64,000 nucleotides of DNA, from NCBI RefSeq assembly GCF_902779965.1, contig NZ_CACZDK010000004.1:62001-126000 (forward strand). Direction: 5' to 3'. The notes beneath the pieces are model-generated. The model searched no databases. It was given only the letters and a program-made list of their open reading frames with translations, and was not told where the DNA came from. The translations under genes were made by a program, and so were the position numbers. The stretch is from Fibrobacter succinogenes. GTDB taxonomy: Bacteria; Fibrobacterota; Fibrobacteria; Fibrobacterales; Fibrobacteraceae. Positions 46,710-55,106 of the stretch are shown here, one piece after another. Position 1 is the first letter of the stretch; each line of letters opens with the position of its first letter.

Positions 46710-46716
46710 ATATTCA
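46709..46716 (+). promoter_or_regulatory. TATATTCA element before the gene at 46721
   Basis: TATATTCA ends four bases before the ATG. The same octamer sits before the paralog at 47504. No Shine-Dalgarno is seen. Confidence 0.35.
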
Positions 46717-46720
46717 AATC

Positions 46721-47314
46721 ATGCGTGTATTGTTGTTGACCATTTTGCTTGCAACGATAGCCTTTGCAGCCTCCCCTGCAAAGACCGATTCGTCTGTGGT
46801 CCAATCCCGCGATATAACAACAATTTCCACAACCGCACCGACAGATACTATTGTCGACACAATTTACGTCATTCAATCAAGCGGCATTCCTTGGAATCGC
46901 GAGCATTTTGACCCAGAACGTTTGGTGCGACACGACACTTTCGACCCCGCATTGAAAGTTGCTTACACTTACTCCGTGAGCTTTATCGGCGGTTCGCTCG
47001 GTTCTTTTGCACAACAAAGTTTTATGGCGCATTTCGCTTACGAATTCACGCCTAATCTTCACTTGTACGCAAACGTCGGTCTCTGGATGCCGCTATATTC
47101 TAACATTCGCTTTGGAGCTCCGATTGCTAGAGAAGATGTAAGGCAAGGGAACATAAGCGTTCTAGTTCCAGACATCGCGCTAGAATACAAGCCCAGCGAC
47201 AAAGTGACATTTAGAGTCATGTACGTCAACGAACGCGATGCATTCAGGGCTTACGGCCCACACCGTTACTTCTACGACGATTGTCCGTGGAGCAGCCCTC
47301 TTTATTGCAGATAA
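46721..47314 (+). CDS. Secreted protein, paralog of the next gene
   Basis: This 197-aa protein has a signal peptide (MRVLLLTILLATIAFA-AS). The mature part matches the gene at 47517 almost throughout: SGIPWNRE, TFDPALKVAYTYS, FMAHFAYEFTPNLHLYANVG, VPDIALEYKP. Alternating hydrophobic residues suggest a small outer-membrane beta-barrel or part of one. The C-terminus is short and Cys-containing (DDCPWSSPLYCR). No characterised family is recognised. Confidence 0.7.
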   Translation: MRVLLLTILLATIAFAASPAKTDSSVVQSRDITTISTTAPTDTIVDTIYVIQSSGIPWNREHFDPERLVRHDTFDPALKVAYTYSVSFIGGSLGSFAQQSFMAHFAYEFTPNLHLYANVGLWMPLYSNIRFGAPIAREDVRQGNISVLVPDIALEYKPSDKVTFRVMYVNERDAFRAYGPHRYFYDDCPWSSPLYCR

Positions 47315-47325
47315 ATTCTACTACT

Positions 47326-47503
47326 CTCGCCTTGCGCACTTTTTGATGTCTTCGACATCCGTAGCTTCGGCTCGGTAATGAGAAAGCTAGCTTTCTCGCT
47401 ACTCTCGCCTTGCGCACTTTTGACGCTTTCAGCGTCCGTGGCAGCGGCTCGGTAATAAATTCGCGCAAGCACGATTTTGCTACTCTCGCCTTGCGCACTT
47501 TTG
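47326..47503 (+). repeat. Tandem two-hairpin units, ~80-base period
   Basis: CTCGCCTTGCGCACTTTT occurs three times, starting at 47326, 47404 and 47486 (periods 78 and 82). Between the first two are GATGTCttcGACATC (47345-47359) and GAGAAAGCtaGCTTTCTC (47380-47397). Between the second and third are GACGCTttcAGCGTC (47422-47436) and a weakened second stem. CGT(A/G)GC and CGGCTCGGTAAT link the hairpins. The array ends directly at the TATATTCA element of the next gene. Confidence 0.8.
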
Positions 47504-47511
47504 TATATTCA
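47504..47511 (+). promoter_or_regulatory. TATATTCA element before the gene at 47517
   Basis: The octamer follows the third 18-base block and ends five bases before the ATG. Confidence 0.35.
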
Positions 47512-47516
47512 TTGAC

Positions 47517-48110
47517 ATGAATATGAAATACATTATTTTATCTGCCCTTAGCATAACAATGCTAGCCTTTGCGGATGCACCCGCAAATCTTAAATCAACC
47601 GGAATGGCATCTCAAGTCATTGCCGAAGCTACAGCCCCCCAAAACACTGAAGTCGGCACCAATTACGAAATTCAAAACGGCGGCATTCCTTGGAACCGCG
47701 AATTTGATTCCGACCGCATGGTCCGTCACCAAACATTCGATCCGGCCTTAAAAGTGGCATATTCCTATTCGCTCAATTTCGTAGCAGGAAGTTTCGGGTC
47801 ATTTGCAAATCAAAGCTTTATGGGGCATTTCGCCTACGAATTTACACCAGACCTTCACTTGTACGCAAACGTTGGTCTTTGGATGCCGCTTTACACCAAC
47901 CTCAGCAACGGCTCCCGCATTGCAAGAGAAGACATGCGCCAAGGCAATGTCAGTGTGATAATTCCAGATATTGCATTGGAATACAGACCTAGCGAAAACG
48001 TTTTGTTGAAAGTGGCATACGTCAACGAACGAGACGCGGTCAAGGCTTACGGCCCACGCAGCTTCTTTCATGACCGCAGTTCTTCAAGATGCACCGTACT
48101 CTGCCAGTAA
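47517..48110 (+). CDS. Secreted protein, paralog of the previous gene
   Basis: This 197-aa protein has a signal peptide (MNMKYIILSALSITMLAFA-DA). It shares NGGIPWNREFDSDRMVRH, TFDPALKVAYSYS, FMGHFAYEFTPDLHLYANVG and NVSVIIPDIALEYRP with the gene at 46721, and both end with a short tail containing two Cys. A second ATG two codons in is possible. It was probably formed by local duplication, with the repeat array now between the copies. Confidence 0.7.
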   Translation: MNMKYIILSALSITMLAFADAPANLKSTGMASQVIAEATAPQNTEVGTNYEIQNGGIPWNREFDSDRMVRHQTFDPALKVAYSYSLNFVAGSFGSFANQSFMGHFAYEFTPDLHLYANVGLWMPLYTNLSNGSRIAREDMRQGNVSVIIPDIALEYRPSENVLLKVAYVNERDAVKAYGPRSFFHDRSSSRCTVLCQ

Positions 48111-48176
48111 TTTTTTCGCAAGCATAACCACATAAGAAATCTATACAGTCTCATCACACATCTATTCTACATTGTC

Positions 48177-48210
48177 ACCTCGCGCACGCCGCGGGGTCTT
48201 TTTATTTTTT
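48177..48210 (+). terminator. Terminator after the paralog pair
   Basis: ACCTCGCG (48177-48184) pairs with CGCGGGGT (48190-48197, one T-G), followed by TCTTTTTATTTTTT. Confidence 0.75.
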
Positions 48211-48229
48211 CTAAATTTTACAGCAAAGA

Positions 48230-48679
48230 ATGCTCCAAAACTATTCTAAAGCACTCCATCTAAACTTTGCCGTAGGGGTTTCTTCGGCTGTTTTTGCCGC
48301 ATTCCTCTTTACAGGTTGCGAAGAAGAAAAGCAAGCCCCAGTTGTTCGCGAAGTCCGCCGCATCAAAGGCGAAGTGGAAGTGCTGAACAGTTGCAGCATG
48401 AAAGGCGCCGCCGTAAAAATGCGCTCTTTCTTACGCAACAACGGATTTGATGTCGTCCATATCGATAACGAACGACTCCAGAACTACGACGAGACCATCA
48501 TCGTACTCCGTAACCCAGAATGGGAAGGCGCACAGGCGCTTGCCGCCACGCTCAAGACTAAAAACGTCTTGGTGCTGTTGAACAAGAATGCCACGGTCGA
48601 TGCCGTAGTGCACACCGGAAGAGATTTTCAACAAATAGTAGAACCCGATCAGGGAGATAAACATGACAGCAACAAATAA
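48230..48679 (+). CDS. Lipoprotein with LytR C-terminal (LytR_C) domain
   Basis: The 149-aa product has a lipoprotein signal (AAFLFTGC-EEE). The LytR_C domain has VEVLNSCSMKGAAVKMRSFL, NNGFDVVHIDN, and a conserved T-x-I-V segment (ETIIVLRNPE). The domain usually occurs at the end of LytR-CpsA-Psr proteins or alone on lipoproteins in the envelope. The 3' end overlaps rsfS by 17 bases. Confidence 0.75.
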   Translation: MLQNYSKALHLNFAVGVSSAVFAAFLFTGCEEEKQAPVVREVRRIKGEVEVLNSCSMKGAAVKMRSFLRNNGFDVVHIDNERLQNYDETIIVLRNPEWEGAQALAATLKTKNVLVLLNKNATVDAVVHTGRDFQQIVEPDQGDKHDSNK

Positions 48680-49082
48680 CCAAGATTTTTCTGAAACCGT
48701 TAAGCTTGGTGCAGGTATCCTTTTTGAACTTCGCGCCCAAAACGTGCAGCTCATCGACCTCCGTGGAGTCAAGAACGAAGCGGATTACTTCCTCATCGCG
48801 ACTTGCGAAAGCGAAGCCCAGATGCAGGCCATCTTGAACGAACTCACCAAGGAATTCAAGGCTCGCAAACTCCACTATATCGGCGTTGAATACAAGGAAG
48901 GTGTCCGTTGGGCCATCTTTGATGCGGGTCTTGACCTGATGGTCCACCTGTTCGAAGAAGAAAAGAGAAATGAAATTTCTTTCGACCGCCTGTACGCAGA
49001 CGGCAAACTTATAAACCTTGATGAGCATGACTTCATCCGCGAAGACGCTAAGAAGTCTGGAGACGACAATGAACTCATTTAA
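48663..49082 (+). CDS. rsfS: Ribosomal silencing factor RsfS
   Basis: This 139-aa protein binds ribosomal protein uL14 and blocks subunit joining when nutrients are low. Family features are VQLIDLRGVKNEADYFLIAT, a conserved W in VRWAIFDAG, and LMVHLFEEEKRNEISFDRLY. GGGAGA lies before the ATG. It overlaps the gene before it and argS after it, indicating one transcript. Confidence 0.92.
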   Translation: MTATNNQDFSETVKLGAGILFELRAQNVQLIDLRGVKNEADYFLIATCESEAQMQAILNELTKEFKARKLHYIGVEYKEGVRWAIFDAGLDLMVHLFEEEKRNEISFDRLYADGKLINLDEHDFIREDAKKSGDDNELI

Positions 49083-50781
49083 TGCAGAAATCGCAAAGGC
49101 TCTTGCCGCTACTGGAGCATTTGCTGAAGATGCCGCATTGAAACTTATTTCCGTACCGCCTGATACAAGCCACGGAAACTTCACTATCCCGTGTTTTTCT
49201 CTTGCAAAGACACTCCGCAAGGCTCCGAAGCTCATTGCCGAAGACCTCGCTGCACAAGTGAAACTCCCTGCAGGCCTTTCGAAAGTCGAAGCCGTTAACG
49301 GTTATTTGAACTTTTTCATTGACCGCAATTTCCTCGCCAAGGAAACATTGGGCGAAATCGCCGCCAAGGGCTTGGAATACGGCCATGCCGCTCCGAATGG
49401 CAAAGTCGTCTGCATCGACTACAGTTCCCCGAACATCGGTAAGGAACTCGCGTTCCACCACCTACGTTCTACAATGATCGGTAACTCGCTCGCCCGCATC
49501 TACAAGGCTGCCGGTTACAAGGTCGAACGCATCAACCACTTGGGCGACTGGGGTACAGCCTTCGGTAAGCTCATCGTGATGTACCTCCGCGAAAAGCTCC
49601 CGACTGACGATGCCACGCTGGATGCCCTCACCGTGAAGGAACTCAACATCCTTTACGCCAGTTTCTCCAAAGCATCCAAGGAAGAGCCCGGTCTCGAAGA
49701 CGAAGCACGCGCCGCATTCACAAAGCTCGAACAGGGCGACGCCTTCTACCGCAAGCTGTGGACCGCATTCCGCGCCGCCACGCTCAAGGAACTCATGCGC
49801 ATTTACGACATGATGGGCGTTGGCTTTGACCATTACACTGGCGAATCCTTCTTTGAAGACAAGATTCCGGCCGTTCTCGACGAACTCCGCGAAAAGAACC
49901 TGTTGGTGAACAGCCAGGAACGCGATGTGGTGATGCTCGACGAATTCGACTTGAACCCGTGCCTTATCCGCAAAAGCGACGGTTCCACGTTGTACGCAAC
50001 CCGCGACCTCGCCGCAGCCATTTACCGCAAAAAGGAATACAACTTTGACAAGTGCCTTTACGTGGTGGACCTTGGACAAGCGCTCCACTTCAAGCAGGTA
50101 TTCCACGTTTTGAAGAAGATGGGCCGCGAATGGTACAAGGACATGTACCACATTCCGTTCGGCGTGATCCTCCAGATGGTCGATGGCAAGTGGGAAAAAG
50201 GAAAGACGCGTACCGGAACGGCAAGTCTCCTCCGCGATGTAATCGAAGCTGCCCAGAAGAAGATTCTCGAATTCATCGACGAAAAGAATCCGACTCTCGA
50301 AAACAAGGAACTCATCGCACGCCAGATCGGTATTAGCGCACTCACATTCAACGACCTCAAGAACAGCCGCTTGAAGGATGTTCGCTTTGACTGGGATGCC
50401 GTGATGAGCTTCGAAGGTGATACGGGTCCGTATGTGCAGAACGCCCACGTGCGCCTTTGCAGCATCATGCGCAAAGCCGGCTACACGGTGAACGTTGCCG
50501 ATGTCGATTACTCGCAGCTCACCGATGACGCCGCCTACAGCCTCATCAACATTCTCGCGAAGAAGGGTGAAAAGATTCTCGCCGCCGTCAAGGACGATGA
50601 ACCGAGCGTGCTCGCGCAATACGCCCTGGAAATTGCCGAAGCCGCACACAAGTTCATCCACGAAGACCGCGTGCTCGGATCTGCCGAAGAAAAGTCCCGC
50701 TTGTTCCTTGTACAATCGACGCAGATTGTGCTCGAAAACGTGCTCGACCTCCTCGGCCTCTTCCCCATCCGCCAGATGTAG
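49069..50781 (+). CDS. argS: Arginyl-tRNA synthetase
   Basis: This 570-aa class I synthetase charges tRNA-Arg. ATG 49069 is chosen because GGAG lies upstream and MNSFNAEIAKAL begins the additional N-terminal domain; the start overlaps rsfS by 14 bases. The HIGH-equivalent is in SSPNIGKELAFHHLRSTMIG, and the DALR anticodon-binding domain has GPYVQNAHVRLCSI. The C-terminus ends in PIRQM. As in many ArgRS enzymes the KMSKS motif is not canonical. Confidence 0.95.
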   Translation: MNSFNAEIAKALAATGAFAEDAALKLISVPPDTSHGNFTIPCFSLAKTLRKAPKLIAEDLAAQVKLPAGLSKVEAVNGYLNFFIDRNFLAKETLGEIAAKGLEYGHAAPNGKVVCIDYSSPNIGKELAFHHLRSTMIGNSLARIYKAAGYKVERINHLGDWGTAFGKLIVMYLREKLPTDDATLDALTVKELNILYASFSKASKEEPGLEDEARAAFTKLEQGDAFYRKLWTAFRAATLKELMRIYDMMGVGFDHYTGESFFEDKIPAVLDELREKNLLVNSQERDVVMLDEFDLNPCLIRKSDGSTLYATRDLAAAIYRKKEYNFDKCLYVVDLGQALHFKQVFHVLKKMGREWYKDMYHIPFGVILQMVDGKWEKGKTRTGTASLLRDVIEAAQKKILEFIDEKNPTLENKELIARQIGISALTFNDLKNSRLKDVRFDWDAVMSFEGDTGPYVQNAHVRLCSIMRKAGYTVNVADVDYSQLTDDAAYSLINILAKKGEKILAAVKDDEPSVLAQYALEIAEAAHKFIHEDRVLGSAEEKSRLFLVQSTQIVLENVLDLLGLFPIRQM

Positions 50782-50796
50782 CAGCGCGCTTCGCGC

Positions 50797-50832
50797 AGTA
50801 GGAAGTAGGAAGTAAGAAGTAGACAGTTAGAC
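50797..50832. repeat. Heptad tandem repeat after argS
   Basis: AGTAGGA, AGTAGGA, AGTAAGA, AGTAGAC and AGTTAGAC units. Another run in the opposite sense is at 50975-51006, just past the FISUMP gene end. Confidence 0.65.
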
Positions 50833-50835
50833 AAA

Positions 50836-50881
50836 TGCGTAGGTCGAGTGTCGCGACAAAACTTGTTTTGGCATGACCGAG
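50836..50881 (-). repeat. Partial two-hairpin element
   Basis: On the minus strand this reads CTCGGTCATGCC, then CAAAACaaGTTTTG (50857-50870), then TCGCGACACTCGACC. It matches 13270-13308 and lacks the terminal 18-base block. A GCGCGcttCGCGC hairpin at 50784-50796 is nearby. Confidence 0.5.
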
Positions 50882-50930
50882 ACCAGCATTTGGTACTTGA
50901 GCAAAGCGAAAGTACTAGTAGACAGTAAAA

Positions 50931-50963
50931 AAAAAACGAGAGCTTTTTAAGCTCTCGTTTTTT
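50931..50963. terminator. Bidirectional terminator between argS and the FISUMP gene
   Basis: AACGAGAGCTT (50935-50945) pairs with AAGCTCTCGTT (50949-50959), with an A run before and a T run after. Confidence 0.85.
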
Positions 50964-51003
50964 GCATTTGGAAAACTTCCTACCGACTACTTCCTACTGT
51001 CTA

Positions 51004-52125
51004 CTAATTACCGTTAATGCATCTCACAGAATAACCATTATTCCTTGCAGTTGCAGGGACAAGCTGGCGAACCATCTGATCACTCATGCGGCCCATAGCC
51101 CAAAGCCAAATCGTTTCGTTGCGGCCATTCTGAGCACTCCAGAAACCAGCATATTCGCCCATATCTTCGTAACGTACCGTAGACCTGCCAAGGAGCTTGC
51201 GATAGCCCGAAGAGAAAACAGTAAAGCCATATTCGTCGGTACCGCCACCGCCCTGCCAGCCAGTCGTAGCCTTCATCTTGGAAGCAAAGTTACCGCACTT
51301 ATCAACGCCATCATAGCAACCCGTGAGGCCCTTGAGCATATCAGACCATTCGCGGTCACGCGGCAAGTGCCAGCCTTCAGGGCAAGCCTTGCGAGCGCCT
51401 TCCAAGTCGTACAAGCGACCACTACGAGCGCAGTAAGAATCCTTGTCTTCATAGCACCAGGAATGACCTTCGACATTGTAGTTCACGTTCTGAGCAAACC
51501 ATTCACGACCTTCCACCTTGATAATGCGATAAACTTGTCCATCGCGCGGGTCCGTAAAAGACGTAGACTTGTCACGAATCATAGCGCGATGTTCCTGCTC
51601 GGCCTTACGGAACGCCGAAAGCTGTTCACGCTTGTATTTCTGACGACCTTCGAGTTCAGCCACCCAAGCCTTCTGGGCCTGCGGATTTGTAAACTTTATA
51701 CGCAAATCATAAATATTGAACAAGTCGTTACCGCAAGCAAAATCGACACCGGCAATATTGATAATTTGTTCTTGATTACCAAAGCGACGCGGCTTGTCAA
51801 AGTAAGAAACCCACGCTTCCATGGTGTTGCGGCAGTTGTCGTAGAAATTCGGATCTTCGACCAACTTTGCCGGAATTGTCATGTTACCCGCAACAGAAAA
51901 ATCAAACTTGTCATCCAAAATGCGGAATGAAACCGGTTGGACATTCTTGTAATGCGTGTATTCACCAAAACGGATATCCCCGTCAATTTTGGCAGCAGCA
52001 TAATCGCCCTGTCCTTCGGCATTAAAAATAGCATCCCACGTTTTCGGCGGAGCCGCAAAAACCTGGGCAACGGACAGCATGAGCACTGAGCAAATTCCTA
52101 GTTTGAACAATTTAATTCTCTCCAT
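51004..52125 (-). CDS. Secreted single-domain FISUMP protein
   Basis: This 373-aa protein has a Sec signal (LGICSVLMLSVAQVFA-AP). The N-terminal half (~20-185) is unlike the other FISUMP proteins: it has DNCRNTMEAWVSYFDKPRR and a charged helical stretch (ELEGRQKYKREQLSAFRKAE). One FISUMP domain starts near residue 194 with DPRDGQVYRIIKVEGREWFA, then CPEGWHLPRDREW, EYGFTVFSSG, and ends YSVRCINGN. It differs from the operon copies by W-F-A-Q-N and the absence of a lipobox. GGA lies ~8 bases before the ATG. Confidence 0.85.
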   Translation of the reverse strand: MERIKLFKLGICSVLMLSVAQVFAAPPKTWDAIFNAEGQGDYAAAKIDGDIRFGEYTHYKNVQPVSFRILDDKFDFSVAGNMTIPAKLVEDPNFYDNCRNTMEAWVSYFDKPRRFGNQEQIINIAGVDFACGNDLFNIYDLRIKFTNPQAQKAWVAELEGRQKYKREQLSAFRKAEQEHRAMIRDKSTSFTDPRDGQVYRIIKVEGREWFAQNVNYNVEGHSWCYEDKDSYCARSGRLYDLEGARKACPEGWHLPRDREWSDMLKGLTGCYDGVDKCGNFASKMKATTGWQGGGGTDEYGFTVFSSGYRKLLGRSTVRYEDMGEYAGFWSAQNGRNETIWLWAMGRMSDQMVRQLVPATARNNGYSVRCINGN

Positions 52126-52226
52126 TTTTTAATCCATTCTATTTACTTATTGCAATGTTAGTTATTTTTTATCTACTTGAATGTAAATTGTTTGGTAAAA
52201 TGCCCTAAATTTTTTAATATTATAGT

Positions 52227-53072
52227 ATGTCTATGACTCGTTATATTCTTCAAATTCTTTGCCCTGACCAAAAGGGACTTATCGCCGGCACAACGCAAGT
52301 TCTCGCCAAAGCCGGAGCTAATATTATCGACCTCCAGCAACACACCGCCAAGGATATCGAAACGTTTTTCTTGCGTGCCGTATTCGACATTGAATCGGAC
52401 GACATTCCCGAAGTCAAAAGACACCTCGAAACCATCGCTCCGCACTTGCAGTTGAACTGGAAACTCTTTGACACATCTAAGACTGAACGCGTTGCCATTT
52501 TTGTTTCGAAGACCGACCACTGCCTTTATGACCTTCTCCTCAAGCATCGCGATGGCGACCTCCCCTGCGAATTCAGTTGCATCGTCGGAAACCACCCGGA
52601 CTTGGGCCCTGTAGGCGGTTCCTTTGGTGTTCCGTTCTACTATGTGCCGTCTAACCCGGACAAGACCATTCCCGAAAATCGTTTCCGCGAAATCATCGAA
52701 GAAACAAAAACAGATACGATTGTCCTTGCCCGCTACATGCAGATCTTGAGCGAGAACTTTACCGAAGAATTCAAGTACCGCATCATCAACATCCACCACG
52801 GATTCCTCCCGGCATTCAAGGGGGCAAAGCCCTACCACCAGGCATGGCACAAGGGTGTGAAGATTATCGGTGCAACGGCGCACTTTGCCACCGAAGACCT
52901 CGACCAAGGTCCGATTATTTGCCAAGACATCCAGCGCGTTCCAGAAACCGCAAGCATCGACGAACTTGTTGAACTCGGCAAGGATATCGAAAAGCGTACG
53001 CTTTCTCAAGCGCTCAAGCTCTGGCTTGAACACCGCGTGTTCGTTCACGCCGGCAGAACGTTTATTCTCTAG
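52227..53072 (+). CDS. purU: Formyltetrahydrofolate deformylase
   Basis: This 281-aa enzyme releases formate from 10-formyl-THF, supplying formate and balancing one-carbon pools. An N-terminal ACT domain (residues ~1-85, LCPDQKGLIAGTTQVL) senses methionine or glycine in the E. coli enzyme. The C-terminal formyltransferase-type domain has NIHHGFLPAFKGAKPY and THFATEDLDQGPII-like ATAHFATEDLDQGPII, with the catalytic Asn-His-Asp. The ATG at 52227 or 52233 is possible. Confidence 0.94.
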   Translation: MSMTRYILQILCPDQKGLIAGTTQVLAKAGANIIDLQQHTAKDIETFFLRAVFDIESDDIPEVKRHLETIAPHLQLNWKLFDTSKTERVAIFVSKTDHCLYDLLLKHRDGDLPCEFSCIVGNHPDLGPVGGSFGVPFYYVPSNPDKTIPENRFREIIEETKTDTIVLARYMQILSENFTEEFKYRIINIHHGFLPAFKGAKPYHQAWHKGVKIIGATAHFATEDLDQGPIICQDIQRVPETASIDELVELGKDIEKRTLSQALKLWLEHRVFVHAGRTFIL

Positions 53073-53081
53073 GAGTCACCA

Positions 53082-53693
53082 ATGTCCGAAGAAAACCAGA
53101 ATGAAGTCCCCGCTCAGGAACCGACTGTTTCCGCAGACAGCGAAGTCAAGACTGAAGCTACAGCCGAAGTCACACAGACTAGCGTCGAACCTGTAGATGA
53201 TGATAAAGAAATTGTCAATCCTTTAACAGGCGAAGTGATTCGTCCCGCAAAGCAGAAAGAATCTTCGAACTCGCCGTACAAGCAGTTCAAACCGGAAACG
53301 TTTGTAAACCCGATGACGGGCGAAGAAGAGCAGACCACAATTGGTGGCCCCCAGGTCATTATCAAAAAAGACCGCGGACTCGCCTACTATGTCGGTTTTG
53401 CATTGCTCGTTGTCTTGAGTTTTGCATTCTTCTTTTTGCCGGGCATTACCATTACATTCGCAGTAAGCCGTCTCGTCGACTTGAACACATCTGCGGCATG
53501 GGTATTCAGCACCATTCTGAGCTTCGGAGTTTGGCTCATTTTCAAGCTAAAAATCAAGGGATTCGAAAAATCCTTCCATCGCTATTTAGTACTTTGCGTA
53601 GTATGCTTGGTGGCAATGTTTGCCATCCAGTTTATTACGGATTACAACGTGATTTCAGAAGTTGTTGCGCTCCTCATCGGAGCTAAAGGCTAG
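53082..53693 (+). CDS. Membrane protein of unknown function
   Basis: This 203-aa protein begins with a ~95-residue acidic disordered region holding two copies of the short motif VNP(L/M)TGE (IVNPLTGEVIRP and FVNPMTGEEEQT). Three membrane segments follow (YYVGFALLVVLSFAFFFLPG, AWVFSTILSFGVWLIF, YLVLCVVCLVAMFAI). GGAG precedes the ATG by 8 bases. It lies between purU (9 bases) and pyrE (9 bases), so it is co-transcribed with nucleotide-metabolism genes. Confidence 0.75.
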   Translation: MSEENQNEVPAQEPTVSADSEVKTEATAEVTQTSVEPVDDDKEIVNPLTGEVIRPAKQKESSNSPYKQFKPETFVNPMTGEEEQTTIGGPQVIIKKDRGLAYYVGFALLVVLSFAFFFLPGITITFAVSRLVDLNTSAAWVFSTILSFGVWLIFKLKIKGFEKSFHRYLVLCVVCLVAMFAIQFITDYNVISEVVALLIGAKG

Positions 53694-53702
53694 GAATTTT
53701 AA

Positions 53703-54374
53703 ATGAATAATACAGATAATTTTGTTCACTTTCTCGTAGAATCTGGCGCTCTTAAATTTGGCAACTTCGTGACCAAGAGCGGTCGCGAAACACCTTACTT
53801 TATCAACACCGGAGAGTTCCGCACCGGAGCTTCTCTTTCGAAACTCGCTGAATTCTACGCTTCGGCATTCATGGTTCATTTTGACGGCAAGGCCCAGAAC
53901 CTCTACGGTCCGGCCTACAAGGGCATCCCGCTCTGCGCCGCAACGGCAATGAAGCTTTCTGACCTTTATTCCCAAAACCTTACCTTTACGTATAACAGAA
54001 AAGAAGTCAAGGACCATGGCGAAGGCGGTTCTCTTGTCGGTTACAAATACGCCGAAAAGACAAACGTCGTCATCATCGAAGACGTGATTACCGCAGGCAC
54101 TTCCGTCAACGAAACAATGCAGGCGCTTTCTCAAATTGAAAACGCAAATGTCATCGGTCTTTTGATTTCTGTGGATCGCAAGGAAAAGCTCGATAACGGC
54201 AAGTCTGCACTCCAGACCGTTCAAGATGAATACGGCATCGAAGCCCATTCCATCGTGAACATCAATGACATCATTGCATTCCTCGAAAACGAAGAAAACC
54301 GCAAGGCAATCAACGCCCCCGAAGGAATCCTTGACCGCGTCTATGCCTACCGCGAAAAGTGGGGAGCAGTTTAA
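53703..54374 (+). CDS. pyrE: Orotate phosphoribosyltransferase
   Basis: This 223-aa pyrimidine enzyme joins orotate and PRPP to give OMP. The PRPP-binding motif is VVIIEDVITAGTS. Other family parts are LKFGNFVTKSGRETPYFINT, GPAYKGIPLC and FTYNRKEVKDHGEGG (flexible loop). It follows the membrane-protein gene by 9 bases. Confidence 0.95.
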   Translation: MNNTDNFVHFLVESGALKFGNFVTKSGRETPYFINTGEFRTGASLSKLAEFYASAFMVHFDGKAQNLYGPAYKGIPLCAATAMKLSDLYSQNLTFTYNRKEVKDHGEGGSLVGYKYAEKTNVVIIEDVITAGTSVNETMQALSQIENANVIGLLISVDRKEKLDNGKSALQTVQDEYGIEAHSIVNINDIIAFLENEENRKAINAPEGILDRVYAYREKWGAV

Positions 54375-54410
54375 AACTGCAAGTTCTTCCCGCGAAATCC
54401 ACGAGAGCAA

Positions 54411-55106
54411 ATGACGTTTAAGAAGTCAATTTTATCCATTGGATTTGCAATCTGCATGCTCACCGGGTGTGCAGATTCTTATCATTGGACAACAAGCCAC
54501 CCCGCGTACCATAAGGCACCTTATGGCGGCATTGCTGTTACAGGCATCGAGAACGCATTTGTCATTACTCGTTCAAACTGGTTTGCCAAGCGCCTCGAAA
54601 TCGGCACGGATAGCATTCAAATTAAAGGAACAACCCACTGCCGCAACACATTTGAAACAGAATTGCGCAAGGCATACGGGAACCTCATTGTTATTCCGGA
54701 TTCAGCAAACACCAAGTTTCCCGAAGAAAGCCTAAAACTTGACGAACGCATCTTTATCAAGGGACACATTCCAGAACAAGGTATCGCCATTAAGGACACC
54801 GCCGGCAATGTTCCGCCAGTTGTCTTGATTCTGCACGAATTCATTATCGGTACGGACTTGAAGCGCGAAAATTTCTTTGACTATGCGCTCATCCACAACG
54901 AAAGCGGCAATATCCGCAAGCCCGATAACGTGAGCGCCGTTTTCTCGTACACACTTTGGGACAATTTAAAGCAGCGCCCGCTTTTCAGCGCTGTTGACGA
55001 AATCCAGCAGCCCATCACGACCTACAAGCTTGCAAACTTGACGAACCTCATCCAGATTGCCGTCCAAAAAATCCGCAAGAATATCTACGAAGGAGTGGTC
55101 AAATGA
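54411..55106 (+). CDS. Lipoprotein of unknown function
   Basis: This 231-aa lipoprotein has lipobox CMLTGC-ADS. The mature region holds KAPYGGIAVTGIENAFVIT and EESLKLDERIFIKGHIPEQG, predicted as mixed alpha/beta. No family is recognised. Its last codons overlap the ATG of the barrel gene (ATGA), so the two proteins may act together at the outer membrane. Confidence 0.72.
   Translation: MTFKKSILSIGFAICMLTGCADSYHWTTSHPAYHKAPYGGIAVTGIENAFVITRSNWFAKRLEIGTDSIQIKGTTHCRNTFETELRKAYGNLIVIPDSANTKFPEESLKLDERIFIKGHIPEQGIAIKDTAGNVPPVVLILHEFIIGTDLKRENFFDYALIHNESGNIRKPDNVSAVFSYTLWDNLKQRPLFSAVDEIQQPITTYKLANLTNLIQIAVQKIRKNIYEGVVK

Noticed and set aside
47244-47498. 84-codon minus-strand ORF in the repeat array
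   Set aside because: It consists of translated repeat units (recurring KVRKARVA-type residues) and has no gene features.
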